Both the position numbers and the translations under genes were made by a program. DNA of 64,000 nt, taken from positions 1 to 64,000 of the IMG/VR virus record IMGVR_UViG_3300046648_000377. The stretch is one strand, 5' to 3'. The notes beneath the pieces are model-generated. The model was given only the letters and a program-made list of their open reading frames with translations. It searched no databases and was not told the origin of the DNA. The stretch is from a virus. The stretch's first letter is position 1, and the number at the start of each line of letters is the position of its first letter. Positions 60,276-64,000 of the stretch are shown one piece after another.

Positions 60276-61330
60276 TGAACGAAGACCTCCTCCGCCGCGC
60301 CCTGCAAGCCTTCCACCGCGGCTACGCCGGCGAGCCGGGCACCTTGCGGCCACGACAGGCCGGCAAGACAGCTGCCGGCGTTCAGGCTGTTATCGAGCTA
60401 CTCGCTAGGGAAGCGCTCCCGTTCCCGAGAGAGCCCTCAGATGCGATGGAATGGGCGTTCCACAACGGGGTGCCCGTAAACGCCCGCAAGAACTTCTTGA
60501 ACCGATACCGCGCGATGCGCGCAGCCGCGGTGCACGAACTTGCCGCCCCGCCTGCGCCGCAAGCCGACGTGTGCAGCTGCCCGGAACATGGAAGCTGGTA
60601 CCACGCCGAAGACATCGACCGGATGGTGAAGGAGATCTCCGACGCCCTCGGTTCTACGGCGACCCATCCGAAGCTCTGCGACATCGTCGTCGATACGGTT
60701 CGGGCCATTGGCGCCAGGGCCATTCATTCGGAGCAGGTGCAGGACGTGACCGATGAGCTCGTAGAGGTTGCCTGCCGCGCGTACTACAACTGTGGCGTGC
60801 GCGTCCGGTCGCCCGTGTTCGAAGGCATGCGTGCTGCGCTGCTTGCTGCCCTCGCCTATCTAGGTCGCCCGGGTAGCGCCTGGACGTGCTTCCACTGTGG
60901 CGAGACCTTCACCGAGCGGAACACCGCAGCGCTGCACTTTGGCACGCACGAATCGCAACAGCCTGCGTGCACGATCGACATCGTCGCGTTCCGCCAGTTG
61001 GAGGCGAGAAAGGATCGCTACGCTGAAGAGGATGCGGATATCCACCGCCAGATGCACCGCATGGGATGCGATCACCAACTCGCCCTGCGCCGGGCCGAGG
61101 AAGCTGGGTACGCAAGGGCTCTAAAAGACACCGGTTACGCGGCCCCCACGGGCGTGCCGGATGGGTGGCTGACTGATCCCGATAGCATCCCCAAGGCGGT
61201 CATCGACGCGTGCCGGGATGCGATCATTATGGAGTTCGGAAACAACGGAACCGACGGCTACTACAAGCGCATCCTCGCGAAGGTCTTCGCGGCAACGGTC
61301 GTCGCCGCATCGGAGGTGCCCTGTGCCTGA
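60275..61330 (+). CDS. Hypothetical early protein with C2H2-like finger (351 aa)
   Basis: Starts at ATG 60275 (TGATG overlap). It has an N-terminal helical part, a Cys/His cluster (CSCPEHGSWYHAEDIDRMVKEI, ~104), and a C2H2-like finger (WTCFHCGETFTERNTAALHFGTHESQQPAC, ~218-245), then charged helices (LEARKDRYAEEDADIHRQMHRMGCDHQLALRRAEEAGYARAL). Proteins of this patchwork type are common in early phage operons. Role unknown; may contact DNA through the finger. Confidence 0.6.
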   Translation: MNEDLLRRALQAFHRGYAGEPGTLRPRQAGKTAAGVQAVIELLAREALPFPREPSDAMEWAFHNGVPVNARKNFLNRYRAMRAAAVHELAAPPAPQADVCSCPEHGSWYHAEDIDRMVKEISDALGSTATHPKLCDIVVDTVRAIGARAIHSEQVQDVTDELVEVACRAYYNCGVRVRSPVFEGMRAALLAALAYLGRPGSAWTCFHCGETFTERNTAALHFGTHESQQPACTIDIVAFRQLEARKDRYAEEDADIHRQMHRMGCDHQLALRRAEEAGYARALKDTGYAAPTGVPDGWLTDPDSIPKAVIDACRDAIIMEFGNNGTDGYYKRILAKVFAATVVAASEVPCA

Positions 61331-61484
61331 TTCCTTCGTCAAGACCAAGGCCCTGGCCGACCCGAGCTACAACCCCTACTGCCTCCGCCACGCCGCTTGC
61401 GGTCGCATGGAGAAGGTCGAGCACCTCTTCTGGCGCTGCCCACGCTGCGGGGCTGAACATGACGAGCGAGAAGATCATGCATGA
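61323..61484 (+). CDS. Small zinc-ribbon protein (53 aa)
   Basis: Starts at GTG 61323, inside the end of the previous gene. It has CLRHAACGRM ... CPRCGAEH, with three Cys and two His near the pairs, a likely zinc ribbon. No further assignment. Confidence 0.5.
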   Translation: MPDSFVKTKALADPSYNPYCLRHAACGRMEKVEHLFWRCPRCGAEHDEREDHA

Positions 61485-61713
61485 CGCCAACGTCGCTGAC
61501 GCGACCGCCTTCGTTCGGCACTTCATGGTCGTCGAGTACGCACGTTCGTTCCGCCGGCAGGTGACGACCCACGACCTAATCGCCCGATTTGGGTGCTCCC
61601 GCGCCTCGGCCTATCGCTACATCCACGCCCTCCGCGACCTGGGCGTGCTCGGCCAGAACAACTGGCCCGTCCGCCCCACCCCCGCCAGATCTCAGACCCT
61701 TGAGCATTGCTGA
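61459..61713 (+). CDS. HTH protein, excisionase candidate (84 aa)
   Basis: The protein contains a wHTH (MVVEYARSFRRQVTTHDLIARFGCSRASAYRYIHALRDLGVL). It lies just upstream of DUF4224 and the integrase, the usual place for a directionality factor. ATG 61459 is preferred; ATG 61477 is possible. Function inferred from fold and position. Confidence 0.6.
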   Translation: MTSEKIMHDANVADATAFVRHFMVVEYARSFRRQVTTHDLIARFGCSRASAYRYIHALRDLGVLGQNNWPVRPTPARSQTLEHC

Positions 61714-61942
61714 GCATTTCCTCCCAGTGATAAATGGCTGCCTCACAACCGAAGAACTGCAGTCTTGGAGCGGCTACGACCGCCCAGCGGACCTGCGCCA
61801 CTGGCTTGATCAGCAGGGCATTCGGTACTTCCGTGGGAAAGGAGGCAAGCCGTGCACGACGATGGCGCTGGTAAACGCGGCCGCAGGCCTGGCACTGACC
61901 GTGGGCGAGCAGCCGACGATGCTCGGCGCGGACGACCTCTAG
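61700..61942 (+). CDS. DUF4224 protein upstream of integrase
   Basis: The 80-residue protein from TTG 61700 has the DUF4224 pattern: CLTTEELQSWSGYDRPADLRHWLDQQGIRYFRGKGGKPC. The family typically precedes phage tyrosine integrases. It is thought to be a small DNA-binding or Xis-like factor, but its role is unknown. It overlaps the integrase start by 1 nt. Confidence 0.75.
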   Translation: MSIAEHFLPVINGCLTTEELQSWSGYDRPADLRHWLDQQGIRYFRGKGGKPCTTMALVNAAAGLALTVGEQPTMLGADDL

Positions 61943-63054
61943 TGGGTCGGGGACGGCCGCGCCAGCGGGACCTGACGATCCCTGCCCACATCGACCAGCT
62001 CAGCATCCCCCGCGGGGTGTACTGGAAGGCGAAGGATCGTGTCTGGTACACGCTGGTGAGCCAGGGCGAGGGCAAGCAGTCCTGGAAGCGGCTCGGTGGT
62101 CCGGAGGCGACCCTCGCGGATCTACAGGCGAGCCTCGAGGCTACGCGTGGCGTCGATCGCGCGAGCCTCGGCTGGTTGTGCGACGAGTTCCACGGCAGCG
62201 ACCAATTCAAGCGTCTGGCCGAGAAGACCCGCGAGGACTATGACGCCCAGCGGAAGATCATCGCTACGTACCAGACGAAGCGGGGCATGCTGCAGGACCT
62301 CCCTTATGCCTCGCTCACGCCTGTCTTCGTTCAGAAGCTGATCGACACCATCGGCTCGGAATACCCTTCGAAAGCGAACCATGTCCTGCGCTACGTGCGT
62401 CGGGTCTACTCCTGGGGTCGGACGCGACGGGGATGCAAAACGAACCCGGCCAAGGGCGTCGAGCAGGCAGTCGAGCGTAAGCAACAGCGGCTACCGAAGG
62501 AGCACGCCTACATGGCGTTGCTCAACCATGCGAAGGCGAATTACCCGGCGTACCTGTGGATCGCGACGGAACTCGCCTTCCTAATGCGACTGCGTGGTAT
62601 CGAGACGGTCACGCTCGACGACACGTACGTCCTCGAGGAGGGCATGCTCACCAACCGCAGGAAGGGATCGGCAGACAGCGTGATCGAGTGGTCGCCCCGG
62701 CTTCGCGAGGCGGTGCGTGCCGCCGGTGCCGAGCGCTCGCGGATCTGGTCGAAGAAGAAGATGCCGACGCCGCTGGACCCGCGCCAGCGTCCGATCCTCG
62801 TCAACATCCATGGGAAACCGGTGAGCCGGCACACGCTCAGCACCCTGTGGCAGACGTGCATCAAGGACGCGATCCAGAAGGGGCTTATCTCCCCGGACGA
62901 CCGTTTCGCGATCCACGACGCGAAGCGCAAGGGCGTGACGGAAACCGTCGGCGACAAAGCGGCCAAGAAGGCAGGCAGCGGCCACAAGTCCGATTCGATG
63001 CTGGGCGTCTACGACAAGAGCATTCCCCGCGTCAGTACCCCAGGGAGCGTCTGA
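61942..63054 (+). CDS. int: Phage tyrosine integrase
   Basis: The 370-residue recombinase has an N-terminal arm-binding part (IPRGVYWKAKDRVWYTLVSQGEGKQSWKRLGG), a core-binding helical domain (~75-180) and a catalytic domain with Arg218 (RLRGIETVTLDD), a HxxK/R box (IHDAKRKGVT, His325, Lys328/Arg329), GH at 347-348, and Tyr357 (GVYDKS). It carries out integration into tRNA-Ser. GTG 61942 overlaps the DUF4224 stop. Lys instead of the second Arg in HxxR is a variation seen in this integrase subgroup. The attachment site lies 285 bp downstream. Confidence 0.92.
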   Translation: MGRGRPRQRDLTIPAHIDQLSIPRGVYWKAKDRVWYTLVSQGEGKQSWKRLGGPEATLADLQASLEATRGVDRASLGWLCDEFHGSDQFKRLAEKTREDYDAQRKIIATYQTKRGMLQDLPYASLTPVFVQKLIDTIGSEYPSKANHVLRYVRRVYSWGRTRRGCKTNPAKGVEQAVERKQQRLPKEHAYMALLNHAKANYPAYLWIATELAFLMRLRGIETVTLDDTYVLEEGMLTNRRKGSADSVIEWSPRLREAVRAAGAERSRIWSKKKMPTPLDPRQRPILVNIHGKPVSRHTLSTLWQTCIKDAIQKGLISPDDRFAIHDAKRKGVTETVGDKAAKKAGSGHKSDSMLGVYDKSIPRVSTPGSV

Positions 63055-63326
63055 TGGAACAGTTCCAGGTGCAGCTACTCGCGCGCGAAGCCGGTTTCGT
63101 CGTCGAGCGATCGCCGGCATTACCCCAGCCGTGGATCACCGGTCTTGGCACTACTGATACGAACATCGCCGCCATGCTCGTGCGCTTCGCCGAGCTCGTC
63201 GCAGAGGCCGAACGCCAGGCGTGCGTGCGCGCCTGCAGGAGCGTCATGGCGTACGACGAAGAGGACCCCGCGCATGCATTCATTGCCGCGCTGAGTGACC
63301 GAAATGCGCTGGGAATTTTAGGGTGA
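63054..63326 (+). CDS. Small hypothetical protein downstream of integrase (90 aa)
   Basis: Starts at ATG 63054 (TGATG overlap). It has strands (QVQLLAREAGFVVERSPALPQPWITG) followed by helices (LVRFAELVAEAERQACVRACRSVMAYD). The pattern resembles small proteins common in phages (I cannot name the family). It ends over the right arm-type sites. Confidence 0.6.
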   Translation: MEQFQVQLLAREAGFVVERSPALPQPWITGLGTTDTNIAAMLVRFAELVAEAERQACVRACRSVMAYDEEDPAHAFIAALSDRNALGILG

Positions 63327-63335
63327 ATTTTAGGG
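63316..63335 (+). promoter_or_regulatory. Candidate integrase arm-type sites, right end
   Basis: TTTTAGGG at 63316-63323 and 63328-63335 are 12 bp apart (about one helical turn), directly before the attachment core. The same octamer occurs twice at the left end, in the same orientation. Likely arm sites bound by the integrase N-terminal domain. Confidence 0.6.
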
Positions 63336-63339
63336 AAGC

Positions 63340-63481
<142 letters not shown>

Positions 63482-63624
63482 GGGAACGGTCGACGGCAGG
63501 GCTTTCGCTCTGCCGGGCCAGCAATGATAGTGGGTCTCTCCTGCCGTGACAACAGACTTTTGATGGGGCATCCTCTCTGTGCATTCCGGCGCCGTGGCGC
63601 CCTTTCCCAGCACCTAAGGCACCC

Positions 63625-64000
63625 ATGATCGAGTTCGGACACGGCACGCATACCGGCCTCCGCCGCACGCGTAACGAGGACACTTATTACGCCGACGCCG
63701 GGCTCGGGTTGTTCCTGGTCGTGGACGGCATGGGCGGGCACAAGCACGGCGAGGTGGCCTCGGCCACGGCGCGCGACGGTGTGGTGGCCCAGGTCACCGC
63801 CGGCCAGTCGCTAGTGGATGCGATCCAGCGGGTGAACGAGGCGCTGATTGCCCGTTCCAGCGGCCTCTCCGAATCCCGGCCCATGGGCACGACCATCGCC
63901 GCCGTGCGCCTGGTCGGGCGCTCCTACGAGGCGGCCTGGGTCGGTGACAGTCGCATCTATATCTGGGACGGCGAGCTCAAGCGCCTCTCGCACGACCACT
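63625..64000 (+). CDS. PP2C-type Ser/Thr phosphatase (partial, host flank)
   Basis: The first ~125 residues (MIEFGHGTHTGLRRTRNEDTYY) show PP2C motifs: RxxNED (metal Asp), FLVVDGMGGHKHGEVAS (metal-binding DGMGG), PMGTTIAAV and AWVGDSRIYIW. PP2C enzymes remove phosphate from Ser/Thr with two Mn/Mg ions. The frame is open to the window end, so the C-terminus is missing. ATG 63625 follows AAGG. It is a chromosomal gene divergent from the tRNA-Ser. Confidence 0.9.
   Translation, partial: MIEFGHGTHTGLRRTRNEDTYYADAGLGLFLVVDGMGGHKHGEVASATARDGVVAQVTAGQSLVDAIQRVNEALIARSSGLSESRPMGTTIAAVRLVGRSYEAAWVGDSRIYIWDGELKRLSHDH

Overview
The window is one complete prophage of about 62 kb with short chromosomal flanks. 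It sits in a high-GC gammaproteobacterial chromosome, most plausibly Xanthomonadales (a Luteibacter/Dyella/Xanthomonas-like host). That host guess rests on composition and protein style only. The prophage is bounded by a perfect 112-bp direct repeat (1288-1399 and 63340-63451). The repeat holds the 3' part of tRNA-Ser(CGA) plus that tRNA's own terminator; the intact tRNA lies at the right edge. The left flank carries a lipoprotein and a small membrane protein. The right flank begins a PP2C-type phosphatase.

The left two thirds (41.1 kb down to 1.8 kb, minus strand) is one long late operon. In transcription order it holds: a lysis cassette (membrane protein, small lipoprotein, holin-like DUF7940 protein, SAR-type GH24 endolysin, Rz/Rz1 spanins); a protein with tail-fibre-type repeats; terminase small and large subunits; small proteins; P22-type portal; scaffold; a CsrA-like regulator; N4-gp56-type major capsid; head-tail and tail or fibre proteins; and a 3,065-residue polyvalent PLxRFG protein likely to be ejected with the DNA. 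Three cargo-like genes, including an SRAP (YedK-type) protein, close the operon. The set (podovirus-like, about 62 kb, temperate, giant virion protein) recalls Bcep22-like phages; this is an inference, not a search result.

The control region runs from 41.2 to 49.3 kb. A canonical minus promoter (TTGACA-N17-TACAAA) faces a terminator about 30 bp downstream, just ahead of the late operon and just after a possible Q-like gene, as in lambda pR'-tR'. Upstream lie O-like and P-like replication genes, a cro-like gene and a divergent cI-type repressor lacking the S24 Ser/Lys dyad. An unusual MASE1 sensor-like membrane gene follows cI. Three 17-bp operators with 7-bp arms flank this block, two of them placed identically inside promoter spacers.

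The right third (49.3-63.3 kb, plus strand) is an early operon of about 27 mostly small, start/stop-overlapping genes. It includes a ParB-like protein, a J-domain protein, a MazG-like gene with an apparent frameshift, DUF4224 and a tyrosine integrase. In its middle a gene-free stretch of about 580 bp holds two related, strongly structured elements whose stems covary, a candidate undescribed phage RNA pair. Three late-gene leaders share a 14-nt element complementary to the start-codon region, with the Shine-Dalgarno between, and the phage encodes a CsrA-like protein just before the capsid gene. Together these suggest a phage-encoded translational control circuit.
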